NCBI GenBank assembly: GCA_035489755.1 | Contig: DATGZK010000021.1 | Coordinates: forward strand, 62,001 to 126,000 | DNA from: UBA9160 sp035489755 | GTDB taxonomy: Bacteria > Myxococcota_A > UBA9160 | Reading direction: 5' to 3' | Length of the DNA stretch: 64,000 bases | Part shown: positions 35,301 through 42,926 of the stretch, in pieces | Layout: every line of letters starts with the position of its first letter | Numbering within the stretch: position 1 is the first letter of the stretch | Notes under the pieces: model-generated | Told to the model about the DNA's origin: nothing | The model's database searches: none | The model's input: the letters and a program-made list of their open reading frames with translations, nothing else | Made by a program: the position numbers and the translations under genes

Positions 35301-35482
35301 CCTCCAATGCCATCCTGACCCCTGCCGCTTTCCAGCGCTTCCGGGCGCCCCTCCATGCCTCCTCGATCGTTGAAATCCGGGGTCCTCTCCAGAGCGTCGA
35401 GGGCGTGACCCACGTGCGTGTGCGCGAGCTGCGCGCTCTGGCTGTGCGCGAGGTGCTGCCCCGTTCCCACGACTATCGCTGA
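32303..35482 (+). CDS. dnaE2: Error-prone DNA polymerase III alpha subunit DnaE2 (ImuC)
   Basis: 1059-residue C-family polymerase that performs mutagenic bypass with ImuA and ImuB. The PHP domain begins YVELRCRSAFSFLEGAS and LGDRNGVCGAPRFHQAARR; the palm has SAANSAVCYALGITAVDP and the acidic PDIDLDLPSGDQRERVIQYV, then QIESRAQMATLPRMKPERFYDLV and MGFKRSTERMGRL. The shorter N-terminus and the C-terminal OB fold (RTAGHVIVRQRPMSAKG) match DnaE2 rather than the replicative DnaE1. GTG start. It carries the same promoter element as the imuA-imuB operon 10 kb away. Confidence 0.96.
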   Translation: MPSDYVELRCRSAFSFLEGASNPEDLVDRAAELGYPALALGDRNGVCGAPRFHQAARRAGLRGLVGADVTVQAGPRSGTKSLLLLVESRKGYRNLCRLLTEGHLASPRGAPCVELTQVEEYAQGLIALARGDGALDAGFLARVHAIFGQPHLWVDVSRPRERAAEAALRRAAAIAQVEGVPIVATNDVRAATADGRRLLDAFTCLRERTTLDLAGRRLLANAERCLRSPEEMATRFSDQPAWVRASREIAERCTFTLEDLGYRFPSFPVPSDETQDSWLRRETFEGARRRYGNPLPRRARAQLEHELSVISKLDLAGYFLIVHDIARFAREGGILAQGRGSAANSAVCYALGITAVDPVGMELLFERFLSEERGEWPDIDLDLPSGDQRERVIQYVFQRYGQRGAAMTANVITYRTRLAVREMGKVLGFGEEEIDRLSKLLSSWEHDESPQPLPKLLRQAGVAPEEPRVELLLQLVAAVRGLPRHLGQHSGGIVIAAGRLDEVVPIEPAAMPGRHVVQWDKEDCADLGIIKIDLLGLGMLAALERAIPLIRRHEGVEVDLAHLPPEDPATYAMIRRADTVGVFQIESRAQMATLPRMKPERFYDLVVEVAIIRPGPIVGRMVHPYLQRRAGKEPVVYPHPCLEPVLARTLGVPLFQEQLLRIAMTAAGFSGGEAEELRRAMGFKRSTERMGRLEARLRSGMEARGIVGLAQDEILRGITSFALYGFPESHAASFALLAYASAFLKAHHPAAFLAALLDVQPMGFYAPATLVKDAQRHDVEVRPIEVARSMWECTLENDGPPSAVKARQDAAEQSARPADPVRPPAVRLGLRYVVGMREEAARRIEAERARESFSSMADLAKRADLRRTELDALAELGALSSIDPTARTRRSALWQVAALERMPGSLFAGMQPPEEPSPLPETSAFEDTLSDYRTSGITTGPQILSHLRPALRARGVLSAEQLRRMRDGSMVRTAGHVIVRQRPMSAKGFCFLTLEDETGTSNAILTPAAFQRFRAPLHASSIVEIRGPLQSVEGVTHVRVRELRALAVREVLPRSHDYR

Positions 35483-35500
35483 GCGCGACGAGCGGTGCGC

Positions 35501-35812
35501 TCAGTGCGTGGCATCCGTGCCAGCCTCCTTCTTCCCGAGGATCTCGCGCACCAGAAGGACCCCGGTGACGACGAAGCCCGTCCCGAAGAGGAAGCAAAGG
35601 AAGGCGAAGGTCCCGACGAGCAGCCATTTGCCGGCACCGAAAAAGCGCTGGAACTGGGACGCCATGAGGACAAAAAGCAGCAGATACATCGCCAGTGCGG
35701 ACGCCCACTCCAGGATCGAGCGCGTGCGTCCCGGCGTTTGGAAGGAAACGAGGAGCCAGCCGATGACGAGGGCAGCGGCTGCGCCGATCGCAATCGTGGA
35801 ATGGATGCTCAG
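35501..35812 (-). CDS. Small membrane protein, function unknown
   Basis: About 103 residues with three hydrophobic segments: the first part IAIGAAAALVIGWLLV, then ALAMYLLLFVLMA and WLLVGTFAFLCFLFGTGFVVTG, and a soluble tail EILGKKEAGTDATH. No family recognised. The stretch up to the first ATG (35689) is too short for the whole hydrophobic core, so a CTG at 35810-35812, preceded by GAGGGGGAGGGAG, is offered as the start. It is convergent with dnaE2, 18 bases away. Confidence 0.45.
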   Translation of the reverse strand: MSIHSTIAIGAAAALVIGWLLVSFQTPGRTRSILEWASALAMYLLLFVLMASQFQRFFGAGKWLLVGTFAFLCFLFGTGFVVTGVLLVREILGKKEAGTDATH

Positions 35813-35964
35813 CTCCCTCCCCCTCGCCGCAGCGCGTGCCCCAGAGCAACGAGGCTGGTCGGTAGCACGAGGCGGCCCGGCGCTTCAACACGCGCTCCCC
35901 TGACTAGCGGGCGGCCGATCCTTTATGCTGAGCCCCTTCGCCTCGACCCCCGCAAGAGGAACGC

Positions 35965-37356
35965 ATGGACGACCCGCTGCTCCGCACCCTTCGCTGCCGC
36001 AACGACCATCGGCCCGGAGTCCTCGGTCGCCTGGCCACGGCCCTTGGCGCAGCGGGGGCGAACATCGGGGACATCCGGACCATTCGGGTCGGCCGCGACC
36101 ACATCGTGAGAGACCTCGACATCCTGGTGGACGACGAGGCGGCCCTGCTCAAGACGATCGATGTCGTGAACCAGCTCGAGGGTGTCGACCTGCTCGAGGT
36201 GATTGACGAGGTCCACGAGCTCCACATCGACGGCAAGCTCGAGGTGCGAGCGACCCACCCCGTGCGGACGCTCCACGACTTGCGTCGCGTCTACACGCCA
36301 GGAGTTGCGGAGGTGGTGGAGACGATCCGGCGACGTCCCGAGGAGGCCTACGTCTATACCATTCGCGGAAAGACGGTCGCCATCGTGACCAACGGGACCC
36401 GGGTTCTGGGATTGGGCAACGTGGGTCCCGTGGCTGCGCTGCCCGTCATGGAGGGCAAAGCGGCGCTCTTGCATCAGTTCGTCGGCCTCTCGGCGTTCCC
36501 GCTCGTGATCGCAGCCCGCGACGCTGACACGATCGTGAGTACGGTCCAGCAGCTGGCCCAGGGCTTCGGGGCGATCCAGCTCGAGGACATCGAATCGCCC
36601 GTGTGTTTCGAGGTCGAGAAGCGGCTGGTCGAGAGCCTCGAGATGCCGGTCCTGCACGACGACCAGCACGGCACGGCCGTGGCCGTGCTGGCGGCCGCGA
36701 TGACTGCGACCATGCGCGCCGGGCTCGATCTCTCGCGTGCGCAGGTGGGTGTGGTCGGGCTCGGCGCGGCAGGAACCGCGATCGCCCGGATGCTGGGCGA
36801 GGTGAGCTTGCACCCCATCCTCGGTTTCGATCCCAACCCGCAGGCACAGGCGCGGCTGCGGGCGGTGGGGGGAGAGCCCGTCTCGGACATGGCGGAGCTC
36901 ATGGCGCGCTCCGACCTGGTGGTCGCGGTGACGGGACGGGCGAACCTCCTGACGCGGTCCATGATCCGAAGGGGCCAGGGTATCTTTGCGCTCACCAATC
37001 CGCAGCCTGAAATCACGGTAGAGGATGCGCTCGCCGCGGGCGCAGCGTTCGCCGGCGACGGGCGCTCGGTCAACAATCTGCTCGGCTTCCCGGGAATCTT
37101 GCGGGCGGCGGTGGACTGCCGGGCACGGCGAATCGCGCCGTCGATGTACGTAGCGGCTGCGCGCGCAATCGCGTCCTTTGCTCGCGAGGACGAGCTCGTC
37201 CCGAGCCCGCTGCGGCCCGAGGTACACCGCGGCGTGGCACGCGCGGTAGCGGACGCAGCCCAGAAGGCGGGTGTCGCGCGTGTGCAGGTGCCGACGGACT
37301 ATCAGCTCGACGCGCCGTTCCAGCCCGTGCGCCGGGACGACGGGCCGTACCGCTAG
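35965..37356 (+). CDS. NAD(P)-dependent malic enzyme with N-terminal ACT domain
   Basis: 463 residues. Residues about 8-82 form an ACT ligand-binding domain (NDHRPGVLGRLATALGAAGANIGDIRTI). The malic enzyme core follows: RRVYTPGVAEVVETI, VMEGKAALLHQFVG with the catalytic lysine, LEDIESPVCFEVE, HDDQHGTAVAVLAAAM, the dinucleotide fold VGVVGLGAAGTAIARML and ALTNPQPEI. It converts malate to pyruvate and CO2. The ACT domain implies allosteric control by an amino acid or similar ligand. GAGGA precedes ATG 35965. It is convergent with the transketolase gene. Confidence 0.93.
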   Translation: MDDPLLRTLRCRNDHRPGVLGRLATALGAAGANIGDIRTIRVGRDHIVRDLDILVDDEAALLKTIDVVNQLEGVDLLEVIDEVHELHIDGKLEVRATHPVRTLHDLRRVYTPGVAEVVETIRRRPEEAYVYTIRGKTVAIVTNGTRVLGLGNVGPVAALPVMEGKAALLHQFVGLSAFPLVIAARDADTIVSTVQQLAQGFGAIQLEDIESPVCFEVEKRLVESLEMPVLHDDQHGTAVAVLAAAMTATMRAGLDLSRAQVGVVGLGAAGTAIARMLGEVSLHPILGFDPNPQAQARLRAVGGEPVSDMAELMARSDLVVAVTGRANLLTRSMIRRGQGIFALTNPQPEITVEDALAAGAAFAGDGRSVNNLLGFPGILRAAVDCRARRIAPSMYVAAARAIASFAREDELVPSPLRPEVHRGVARAVADAAQKAGVARVQVPTDYQLDAPFQPVRRDDGPYR

Positions 37357-37362
37357 AGCCGA

Positions 37363-39399
37363 CTACTCCGCGATCTCCTTCAGGTGCTCCTTCACGCGCG
37401 AAGCGAGGCGATCGGGCGTAAACCCGTATTCCGCGGCCAGCGCGGCGAGCGGTGCGGACGCACCGAAGCGCTGGATCCCATAGACCAGGCCATGCGCACC
37501 GAGCAGGGGGAGATAGCTCTGTCCACGCGCCGCCTCGACTGCGACGACGGGCGTCCCGTCGCCCGGGATGAGCGCCCGGCGATACTCGAGGGGCTGCGCC
37601 AGCAGGAGCTCGAGGCAGGGAACGGAGACCACTCGCACGAGCACACCGTCGGCCTGGAGCTTTCCCGCCGCGTCACACGCGAGCGAGACCTCGGAGCCCG
37701 ACGCGAGCAGGACCACGCTTGGCTTCGTACCCGCGTCAAGGACGATGTAACCCCCGCGCCAAACGTCTGCGAGCTGAAACTCCGGCGGGCGCCTCAGCGC
37801 GGGCAGCTTCTGCCGGGTGAGCGCCAGGAGCACCGGGCCCTGCGCCCGCTCCACGGCCCACGCCCAGGCGAGGGCCGTCTCCGTGCCGTCGGCGGGCCGG
37901 AATACCGTCATCTGCGGAATCGCTCGCAGCGCGTCGAGGTGCTCAATCGGCTGATGGGTCGGACCGTCCTCGCCGAGAAAGATCGAATCATGGGTCAGCG
38001 CGAAGATCGACGGCAAGCGCATCAGGGCGGCGAGTCGGAGCGAGGGCCGCATGTAGTCGCTGAAGATCAGAAACGTGCTGCCAAACGCCAGGAAGGTTCC
38101 ATCGAGGTTGATTCCGTTCGTGATCGCGGTCATCGCATGCTCACGAATCCCGAAGTGAAGGTTGCGGCCCACAAACGGATCGACGCCCTCCGCGGCACCC
38201 GGACCGACGTCGCCGCCATCCTCGATGCGGGTCAAATTCGACTCTGCAAGATCCGCTGAGCCCCCGATCACAAACGGCGCCGCGGCTGCAAGCTTCTGGA
38301 TGACCGCCTGCGAATGCTGGCGGGTGGCCGCGTCCTTGCCCTGCACTTCGGCGGCGAGAAGAGCGCCGAGGTTGGCAGGTAGTCTCCTCTCTCGAGCGGC
38401 GTCCCAGGCGGTTGCAAGGTGGGGGTAGGCCGTCCGCCAGCGCGCAAACTCCGCGTCTAGGCGCTGGCGCTCCGCCCGCTTCGCCGGGATGCGCTCCGCA
38501 AAGTACGCCCGCACATCGTCGGGCACGAGGAACTCGGGCTCGAGGGGCCAGCCGAGCGCCTGCTTGGTAAGGCGCGTCTCCTCCGGACCGAGCGGGGCGC
38601 CGTGGGCCTTCGCGGTTCCAGCCTTGTGGGGCGAGCCGTAGCCGATCGTGGTGCGAAGGATCACGAGCGAGGGCCGCTCGCTCTCCGCTCGGGCTTCACC
38701 CAGCGCGCGCCGCAGGCCCTCGATGTCGAGCCCATCGCAGCGCTGGACGTGCCAGCCCTGCGCCTCGAAGCGTCGCTGCACGTCCTCGCCGAACGAGAGT
38801 TTGGTCGAGCCATCGATCGTAATGTGGTTGTCGTCATAGACGTAGATCAGGTTCCCAAGACGCAGGTGGCCCGCCAAAGATCCGGCCTCTGCGGAAATGC
38901 CTTCCATGAGATCGCCGTCGCTTGCGATTCCATACACAAAGTGGTGACCAGGCCCTTGTCCGTCCCGGGAGAACCGCGACCGCGTCATGCGCGCCGCCAG
39001 AGCCATGCCCACGCCATGGCCAAAGCCCTGGCCCAGCGGTCCCGTCGTGACCTCGATCCCGGCCGTGTGTCCGTACTCGGGATGACCGGGTGTCCGGGAG
39101 CCGAGCTGCCGAAAGCGCATCAGCTGCTCCAGGGGAAGGTCGAAGCCGTAGAGATGCAGAAGGGAATAGAGGAGCATCGAGGCGTGGCCAGCCGACAATA
39201 CGAAGCGATCTCGCAGCGGCCAGTGCGGGTCGGAGGGATCGAAGCGCAGGTGTTGATCCCAGATCTCGAACGCAGGCCCGGCAAGCGCCATCGGCGTCCC
39301 CGGATGTCCTGACTTCGCGCGCTCCACCGCATCCACTGCGAGGAAGCGGATGGTGTTTTCGATGCGCGCACGGAGTGCGCCTGCGGCGGCTGCGTTCAT
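37363..39399 (-). CDS. tkt: Transketolase
   Basis: 678-residue thiamine-diphosphate enzyme of the pentose-phosphate pathway. FLAVDAVERAKSGHPGTPMALAG, RDRFVLSAGHASMLLYSLLHL, TGPLGQGFGHGVGMALA, the metal-binding SDGDLMEGISAEAGSLAGHL and the pyrimidine-domain block FGIREHAMTAITNGINL with YMRPSLRLAALM, and a C-terminal swivel domain, are all full length. GGAGG lies upstream of ATG 39399. It is convergent with the malic enzyme. Confidence 0.97.
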   Translation of the reverse strand: MNAAAAGALRARIENTIRFLAVDAVERAKSGHPGTPMALAGPAFEIWDQHLRFDPSDPHWPLRDRFVLSAGHASMLLYSLLHLYGFDLPLEQLMRFRQLGSRTPGHPEYGHTAGIEVTTGPLGQGFGHGVGMALAARMTRSRFSRDGQGPGHHFVYGIASDGDLMEGISAEAGSLAGHLRLGNLIYVYDDNHITIDGSTKLSFGEDVQRRFEAQGWHVQRCDGLDIEGLRRALGEARAESERPSLVILRTTIGYGSPHKAGTAKAHGAPLGPEETRLTKQALGWPLEPEFLVPDDVRAYFAERIPAKRAERQRLDAEFARWRTAYPHLATAWDAARERRLPANLGALLAAEVQGKDAATRQHSQAVIQKLAAAAPFVIGGSADLAESNLTRIEDGGDVGPGAAEGVDPFVGRNLHFGIREHAMTAITNGINLDGTFLAFGSTFLIFSDYMRPSLRLAALMRLPSIFALTHDSIFLGEDGPTHQPIEHLDALRAIPQMTVFRPADGTETALAWAWAVERAQGPVLLALTRQKLPALRRPPEFQLADVWRGGYIVLDAGTKPSVVLLASGSEVSLACDAAGKLQADGVLVRVVSVPCLELLLAQPLEYRRALIPGDGTPVVAVEAARGQSYLPLLGAHGLVYGIQRFGASAPLAALAAEYGFTPDRLASRVKEHLKEIAE

Positions 39400-39481
39400 G
39401 CGTCCTCCGTCGGGATGGTGCGGCTAGACGCAGGCACGATACCAAGCAAGAAAGAGGACGGGAACCGGAGCGGGGGATGCG

Positions 39482-39510
39482 GGTCCGGGGCGGCGGGGCC
39501 GCCCCGGACC
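39482..39510 (-). terminator. Strong hairpin downstream of the Hsp20 pair, possible terminator
   Basis: A perfect 13-bp stem: GGTCCGGGGCGGC at 39482-39494 with GCCGCCCCGGACC at 39498-39510, loop GGG. It lies between the last hsp20 stop and the transketolase start on the minus strand. There is no run of T after it on that strand, so termination would be weak or Rho-assisted; the stem could instead protect the 3' end of the hsp20 mRNA. Confidence 0.5.
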
Positions 39511-39551
39511 GATGAAGGACGCGGGCTCGATTGTGCGGAGCGGATTCGGAT

Positions 39552-39977
39552 CTAGCTCGTGACCTCGATCCGCCGGGGTCGGTGCTGCTCCGCCTTCGGA
39601 AGATGAAGCTCGAGCACCCCATCGCGCATCTTCGCGCTGATCCGGCTCACGTCGATCTGGTCGGACAGCCTGAACTCCCGATAGAAGCTTCCGCTCGCAT
39701 ACTCGCTGTATACCGGCGTCCAGCCGATCTCGGGCGTAAATCCGCGGGTCGTCTCAATCGACAGGACGCCGCCCTCGAGCCGGACCTGAACGTCAGCGCT
39801 CTCGACGCCCGGAAGGTCCGCGGTCACCAGGTATTCGTCCTTGCCCTCGACGATATCGACATCCGCGCGGAAGACCGGCCCCCCTCGCGTCGTCTCTTGT
39901 TCGATCGCCTGCTTTTCGCGACTCCTCAGCTCCGGGGTCGCGCTGGCCTCGTGCGTGGTCGTGGACGGGTTCGTCAT
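39552..39977 (-). CDS. Hsp20 family small heat-shock protein (second of pair)
   Basis: 141 residues, chaperone that holds unfolded proteins. The alpha-crystallin domain runs from about residue 37 (FRADVDIVEGKDEYLVTADLPGVESADVQVRLEGG) to DGVLELHLPKAEQHRPRRIEV. AAAGGAGAAACTC immediately precedes the ATG, a strong ribosome binding site. It sits 28 bases after the stop of the first Hsp20 gene, so they are one transcript. Confidence 0.93.
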   Translation of the reverse strand: MTNPSTTTHEASATPELRSREKQAIEQETTRGGPVFRADVDIVEGKDEYLVTADLPGVESADVQVRLEGGVLSIETTRGFTPEIGWTPVYSEYASGSFYREFRLSDQIDVSRISAKMRDGVLELHLPKAEQHRPRRIEVTS

Positions 39978-40005
39978 GAGTTTCTCCTTTGAGATTGGCG
40001 GGCGC

Positions 40006-40455
40006 CTACTGCGCCTGGACTTCGATTCGACGAGGCCGCTGCGAGGCCGGTTTCGGGAGTTTCACGAGCAGCACGCCGCTGCGGTAGCTTGCCTCGACCT
40101 TCTCCGAATCGATCGCCACTGGCAGCTCCACGGCCCGGCGGAACTGTCCCGCCTGACGCTCGCGGCGATGCAGGTTCGTACGGCCGTCGTCGGGATAGGA
40201 GATCTTGCGCTCCCCCCGAATGGTGAGGCGATTGCCGTGCACCGCAAGCTCGATGTCCGCGAGCTTCATGCCCGGGAGCTCCGCCGTGAGGACAAATCCG
40301 TCGGCGCTCTCGTACAAATTGACCGGCGGATGCACCCCATGAGGGGCCTCAGGACCAACGCGCGCGAAGAGCTGGTCGACCTCCCGGCGCAGGTGTTCGA
40401 ACGCATCGCGCCCGGACAAAGGATGTGCAAGTCCGGTCCAACTAAGCCGTGCCAT
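40006..40455 (-). CDS. Hsp20 family small heat-shock protein (first of pair)
   Basis: 149 residues with the alpha-crystallin domain from about residue 45 (PPVNLYESADGFVLTAELPGMKLADIELAVHGNRLTIRG) to SYRSGVLLVKLPKPASQRPRRIEV. A downstream ATG at 40455 is the start because CGGGAGGAAA lies directly before it; the frame reaches back to 40533 without a signal. A 22-base hairpin sits in its leader. The two Hsp20 genes are a heat-stress operon, with possible heterooligomer products. Confidence 0.92.
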   Translation of the reverse strand: MARLSWTGLAHPLSGRDAFEHLRREVDQLFARVGPEAPHGVHPPVNLYESADGFVLTAELPGMKLADIELAVHGNRLTIRGERKISYPDDGRTNLHRRERQAGQFRRAVELPVAIDSEKVEASYRSGVLLVKLPKPASQRPRRIEVQAQ

Positions 40456-40477
40456 CGAATTTCCTCCCGTGTTCTGC

Positions 40478-40499
40478 GGCGCCACCTTTGGGCGGCGCC
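40478..40499 (-). promoter_or_regulatory. Hairpin in the leader of the hsp20 operon
   Basis: In the mRNA sense the leader reads GGCGCCGCC, loop CAAA, GGTGGCGCC: a nine-pair stem with one G-U pair. It ends about 15 bases before the ribosome binding site GGGAGGAAA and so does not cover it. Candidate roles are mRNA stability or protein/temperature control; it is not a ROSE or fourU thermometer by eye. Confidence 0.45.
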
Positions 40500-40572
40500 A
40501 AGGATCAGTTAAGCACCGGGAGGAACGGGTCAACCTGGCGGGAGAGCGGCGCGGGGGAAGCGGGAAAGAGGG

Positions 40573-40645
40573 TCGGGGTGGTGGGATTCGAACCCACGAC
40601 GCGGAACCCCCAAAGTTCCGGCTCTAGCCACTGAGCTACACCCCG
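40573..40645 (-). tRNA. tRNA-Pro (anticodon UGG)
   Basis: Cloverleaf on the minus strand: acceptor CGGGGTG paired with CACCCCG, D arm GCTC-loop-GAGC, anticodon stem GGAAC-GTTCC around loop TTTGGGG (anticodon TGG), T arm GTGGG-TTCGAAT-CCCAC, discriminator A. C1-G72 with A73 is characteristic of tRNA-Pro. The CCA end is not encoded (ACCC follows), so it must be added by enzyme. Confidence 0.93.
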
Positions 40646-40716
40646 GACGTGCGCTGAATGCGCGAGGCTATCAGAGCCCCCGAAGGGCGGGAAGTCGCCC
40701 GTGGTACCCTGCGCCC

Positions 40717-42768
40717 GTGAGCTCGTCAGGGCCGAGCGCGGCCGACCGTCCTCGCAGCCGCCTGCACGCGATTACCGAGGCTGCAGGCGAAGCGCACTCC
40801 ATGGCCGCGGCATGCGTGGTGGGCGTGCTCACGGGGGCCGCCGCGATCGCGCTCGCCGAGTTGATCCGCGGCGTGCAGTTCCTGGCGCTCGGCGCTCCCG
40901 ACCTCGCCTCCTACATCGTGCCGTGGGTGCCGTGGTGGCGAGTGCTGCTCGCGGGTGCCATCGGCGGATCTCTGGTCGCCCTCATCACGCGGTACTTCGC
41001 GAGTGAAGTCCGGGGGCATGGCGTCCCCGACGTGATGGAGGCCTTCGCGCTGCGCGGCGGGCGCATCCGCAAGCGCGTGGCCCTCACGCGCTCGATTGCC
41101 TCCGCGCTCACGATCGGAACGGGCGGGTCGGTGGGCCGGGAAGGTCCGATCGTGCAGGTGGGCGCCGCGGTCGGCTCCGCTGTCGGACAGGCGCTGCGCC
41201 TGCCGACCGACCGTCTGCGCATGCTGACGGCCGCGGGTGCGGCGGGCGGAATTGCCGCTGCCTTCAATGCACCGATCGCAGGAGCCTTCTTTGCTCTGGA
41301 GGTGATCGCGCGCAACTTTTCCGCGTCGACCTTCGTTCCCGTGGTGCTGTGTGCAGTGTTCTCGACCGAGGTTGCGCGGCTTTATTTCGGCGCTGCGCCC
41401 GCCTTCGCGGTGCCCCCGCTTCAAGTCGGCCACCTCTGGGAAATCTCCCTCGCCGCAGTTCTTGGCCTCGCGTGCGGCCTTCTCTCGGTGTTCTTCATCG
41501 TCGTCCTCCATCAACTCGAGCGGTTGTTCGTGCGTCTCCCAATTCCCGTCTTGCTCAAGCCCGCGCTCGGCGGGCTCGCCGTCGGCGCACTCATTCTCGG
41601 TTCGCCGAACCTCTACGGAATCGGGCACGAGACCATGGATGCGACCCTCGCAGGTGCACTTCCCGCCGGAAGACTCGGCCTGCTGCTCCTGCTCAAGCCC
41701 CTCGCCACTTCGCTCACTCTCGCCTCCGGCGGTTCCGGAGGTGTCTTCCAGCCGTCGCTCTACATCGGAGGGATCGCCGGAGCCCTCTTTTCCGCCGCAC
41801 TCAGCACGCTCCTCCCCGCCGCCACGACCTCCTCCGGCGCATGGGCGCTGACCGGCATGGCGGGCGTTCTCGCCGGCGCCTCCCGAGCACCCGTCACGGC
41901 CATTTTGCTGGCGTTTGAGCTCACCCACGACTACGACGTCACCTTGCCGGTGATGCTCGCGAGCGCGGTCTCCACGCTCGTCGCTCGCGCGCTTCATCGG
42001 GATTCGATCTACACCGCAAAGCTGACCGAGCGAGGCATCGACCTCGACCGACCTGAGGACCTCGCTCTTCGCCGAGTCGGTGTGGGGGAGGCGATGCAGC
42101 CGAACCCGCCCGCGGTCCGGCTCGATGCCCCGCTCGATGTGGTGCTCGGCCGCTTCTTGGACAGTGACCTTGGAGCAGTGTTTGTGATTGACGCCGATGG
42201 CAGACTGGCGGGCCTGGTCTCGATCCACGACGTGAAGTCAAGCGTCGCGGACTCCACGTCTCTTGGCGGAATCGCCGTGGCGGGCGATGTGTCCGAAGGC
42301 GCCGCTTCCATCCGAGTCGATGGCAATCTCGCCGACGCACTCGACATCCTGACGCGCGAGAGCCGCGACGTCCTCGGCGTGATCGACGCAGAAGGGCGCC
42401 TTGTCGGGGCGCTCTCCCTGCGGACGATCACCGACGTGATCGCCCGGGAGGCGCTCCGGGGCGAGTACGTCGGTGTTTCCGGCCTCGCCGGCGGACCCCG
42501 CGGCCATGAGTCGCTGCGGCTTACGGGGGGCGTGCAAGTGCGCGCCCTGGTCGTACCCCCCGCGCTCGTCGGGGCCACCGTGCGCAAGCTCGATGTGCGA
42601 AGCCGCTGGCATGTCTCCGTGCTCGCCCTCCGGAGCAACGGAATCGATGCCGAAGTCGACCCCGACCGCCCGCTTGCCCCGGGCGACACATTGGTCGTGA
42701 TGGGAGGTGAGCGGGATCTCGACCGTTTCGCAGATTCCCTGCGGCGCGGGGCAGTGCGCGCGCTCTAG
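40717..42768 (+). CDS. ClC-type chloride channel/transporter with CBS pair and TrkA_C domain
   Basis: 683 residues. The ClC core (about 1-430) has the pore motifs VRGHGVPDVMEAF (in place of GSGIP), GTGGSVGREGPIVQVGAAVGS with the gating glutamate, and ASGGSGGVFQPSLYIGGI. Two CBS domains follow (about 450-590: VGEAMQPNPPAVRL, VTSIR-type repeats ISDVI-like DVIAREAL) and a TrkA_C domain (about 610-680: VRALVVPPALVGATVRKLDVRS ... GDTLVVMGG). The C-terminal pair suggests control by adenylates and possibly another nucleotide. GTG start, downstream of the tRNA. Confidence 0.93.
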   Translation: MSSSGPSAADRPRSRLHAITEAAGEAHSMAAACVVGVLTGAAAIALAELIRGVQFLALGAPDLASYIVPWVPWWRVLLAGAIGGSLVALITRYFASEVRGHGVPDVMEAFALRGGRIRKRVALTRSIASALTIGTGGSVGREGPIVQVGAAVGSAVGQALRLPTDRLRMLTAAGAAGGIAAAFNAPIAGAFFALEVIARNFSASTFVPVVLCAVFSTEVARLYFGAAPAFAVPPLQVGHLWEISLAAVLGLACGLLSVFFIVVLHQLERLFVRLPIPVLLKPALGGLAVGALILGSPNLYGIGHETMDATLAGALPAGRLGLLLLLKPLATSLTLASGGSGGVFQPSLYIGGIAGALFSAALSTLLPAATTSSGAWALTGMAGVLAGASRAPVTAILLAFELTHDYDVTLPVMLASAVSTLVARALHRDSIYTAKLTERGIDLDRPEDLALRRVGVGEAMQPNPPAVRLDAPLDVVLGRFLDSDLGAVFVIDADGRLAGLVSIHDVKSSVADSTSLGGIAVAGDVSEGAASIRVDGNLADALDILTRESRDVLGVIDAEGRLVGALSLRTITDVIAREALRGEYVGVSGLAGGPRGHESLRLTGGVQVRALVVPPALVGATVRKLDVRSRWHVSVLALRSNGIDAEVDPDRPLAPGDTLVVMGGERDLDRFADSLRRGAVRAL

Positions 42769-42926
42769 ACGAGCGCTGCGGCGCGGATGCGGTGGCGCAA
42801 CCTTTGAAGGTGACCCATCAGACTCTGGAGAACTGGCGCCCACTTTCGTAGAGCAATGCCTCGCAGGATTCAGACTGCACCTCACCCGTGAGCCATCCAG
42901 GGCGATCGGTCCCTAAGACATACGAC
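42769..42926. other. Intergenic, nothing recognised
   Basis: Space between the convergent ClC and esterase genes. No reading frame, RNA or clear hairpin terminator seen. Confidence 0.6.

Noticed and set aside
40726..42228. 500-residue antisense frame over the ClC gene
   Set aside because: Composition is dominated by charged and Glu/Gly/Arg residues from reverse-complement of membrane coding sequence; no motif recognised.
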